Assembly: GCF_002946835.1 (NCBI RefSeq)
Contig: NZ_CP026652.1
Location: forward strand, 3,286,001-3,350,000
Source: Streptomyces dengpaensis
GTDB taxonomy: Bacteria > Actinomycetota > Actinomycetes > Streptomycetales > Streptomycetaceae
DNA length: 64,000 nt
Direction: 5' to 3'
Shown: positions 63,438 to 64,000 of the stretch, one piece after another
How the letters are laid out: every line of letters begins with the position of its first letter
Position numbering within the stretch: position 1 is the first letter of the stretch
Notes under the pieces: generated by a model
Database searches by the model: none
The model's input: the letters and a program-made list of their open reading frames with translations, nothing else
Told to the model about the DNA's origin: nothing
Program-made: the position numbers and the translations under genes

Positions 63438-63456
63438 TGCCAGCATTCTGCTGGCA
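63438..63456. promoter_or_regulatory. Probable antitoxin operator TGCCAGCA-n3-TGCTGGCA
   Basis: Perfect 8-base inverted repeat with a 3-base centre, ending 19 bases before the antitoxin ATG. It lies just upstream of a possible -10 sequence TAAAGT (63427-63432, minus strand), as expected for autoregulation by a RHH antitoxin. Confidence 0.6.
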
Positions 63457-63470
63457 GAGTCCCAACCCGG

Positions 63471-63545
63471 CCGACCCGCCCACCTCACCGCCGCTGGTCC
63501 GCCCACCTCACCCCCGCTGGCCTGCCGACCTCACTACCGCCGGAA
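63471..63545. repeat. Three imperfect 23-26 bp repeats
   Basis: Units of the type GACCCGCCCACCTCACCGCCGCTG, GTCCGCCCACCTCACCCCCGCTG and CCTGCCGACCTCACTACCGCCG stand in tandem between the antitoxin promoter and the end of the hexosaminidase gene. Confidence 0.6.
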
Positions 63546-63554
63546 CCACCGGCC

Positions 63555-64000
63555 TCAACCCAGCCGGTCCGCCAGCGTCTTGAACTCCACCCACGACAGC
63601 CCCGGCCGCTCCGGATTCCACAGCTTCTGCACCGTCGCGCGCAGCGGCATCCGAATCCCCGCCGCCACCTGATCCTGGGTCTGCGCGCCCGAGAGGTCGG
63701 CCCAGACCGCGAAGACCCCGCCAAGGATCTGGGCGTCGTACTGCGTGGGAACCGCCGTCGTGCCGCGCACCACGAGCGGGGTCCACTGCTCGTAGATGCG
63801 CTGACCGGTCGGATAGACGAAGGTCTGCGGCTGCCCGAGGACGTAGTAGAGGAATTCGTCGTTGTAGTTGATGAGCTCGCGCCCCGCGCTCAGGTACTCG
63901 ACCGGCTGCCGGGCCCCGATCTCCTTGCCCGTCCAGTACGCCACCTGCAGATCGGCGTCCGCCTGGACCTCGCCCCCGCGGAAGAACCCGTCGTTCCACG
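63555..64000 (-). CDS. Beta-N-acetylhexosaminidase (GH20), C-terminal part; 5' end outside the window
   Basis: The frame is open to the window edge; visible residues include WNDGFFRGGEVQADADLQVA at its start, YWTGKEIGARQPVEYL, NYNDEFLYYVLGQ and YPTGQRIYEQWTPLVVRGT, typical of the C-terminal part of the GH20 TIM barrel and the region after it. The catalytic Asp-Glu pair would lie upstream. Probably a secreted chitobiase-like enzyme removing terminal GlcNAc. The GTG at 63944 is internal. Confidence 0.75.
   Translation of the reverse strand, partial: WNDGFFRGGEVQADADLQVAYWTGKEIGARQPVEYLSAGRELINYNDEFLYYVLGQPQTFVYPTGQRIYEQWTPLVVRGTTAVPTQYDAQILGGVFAVWADLSGAQTQDQVAAGIRMPLRATVQKLWNPERPGLSWVEFKTLADRLG

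Overview
The window is chromosomal DNA of a high-GC actinomycete, almost certainly a Streptomyces. Codons end overwhelmingly in G or C, GTG starts and GTGA/ATGA start-stop overlaps are common, and recognisable blocks (sigQ-afsQ1-afsQ2, nucleoside salvage, XRE/DUF397 pair, STAS and DUF2236 proteins) have the order I remember from Streptomyces coelicolor around SCO4860-SCO4915. No rRNA, tRNA, CRISPR array, prophage or insertion sequence was recognised.

Layout. (1) 1-5026: end of a GT-C type mannosyltransferase-like membrane protein, a PH-domain protein, deoC and two aldehyde dehydrogenase genes. (2) 5140-12865: small secreted proteins, a uridine kinase-like P-loop protein, sigQ divergent from afsQ1-afsQ2-lipoprotein, VanZ and PspC proteins. 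(3) 13007-27633: nucleoside salvage and uptake (add, deoA, cdd, an ABC transporter with two permeases and one ATPase, two BMP-type binding lipoproteins), interrupted by a hydrolase, a LysR/MFS pair, a SigJ/SigX5-like sigma factor and a STAS protein. (4) 27857-39899: an M20 amidohydrolase, then a nonulosonic-acid (sialic acid/Kdn-like) surface glycopolymer cluster: NeuB-like synthase, CMP-transferase fused to a HAD phosphatase, several glycosyltransferases, an acyltransferase and a methyltransferase. (5) 40053-42641: a methylmalonyl-CoA mutase large subunit and an L,D-transpeptidase. (6) 42909-46611: two tandem, paralogous sigma factor/membrane protein modules. (7) 46770-64000: mostly lipoproteins and hypotheticals, an XRE/DUF397 pair, a run of immunity-like proteins, a PGRP amidase with FG-GAP repeats, a VapBC-type pair and the end of a GH20 hexosaminidase.

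How it works together. A perfect palindrome CTACGCGCGTAG, or the variant TAACGCGCGTAG, lies 16-63 bases before deoC, add, the nucleoside ABC ATPase and both BMP lipoprotein genes. Uptake, deamination (add, cdd), phosphorolysis (deoA) and deoxyribose-phosphate breakdown (deoC, perhaps with the aldehyde dehydrogenases) therefore look like one regulon spread over five promoters. The AfsQ two-component system shows its expected target box, GTCAC-n6-GTCAC, between sigQ and afsQ1.

The best candidates for undescribed biology are the nucleoside operator regulon, the duplicated sigma/two-cysteine membrane-protein module with its 44-bp tandem repeats, and the nonulosonic-acid cluster. Several deletion scars are also visible: the tetR/monooxygenase junction, a PIN remnant, an RDD remnant, and a frameshift in the amidase signal peptide.
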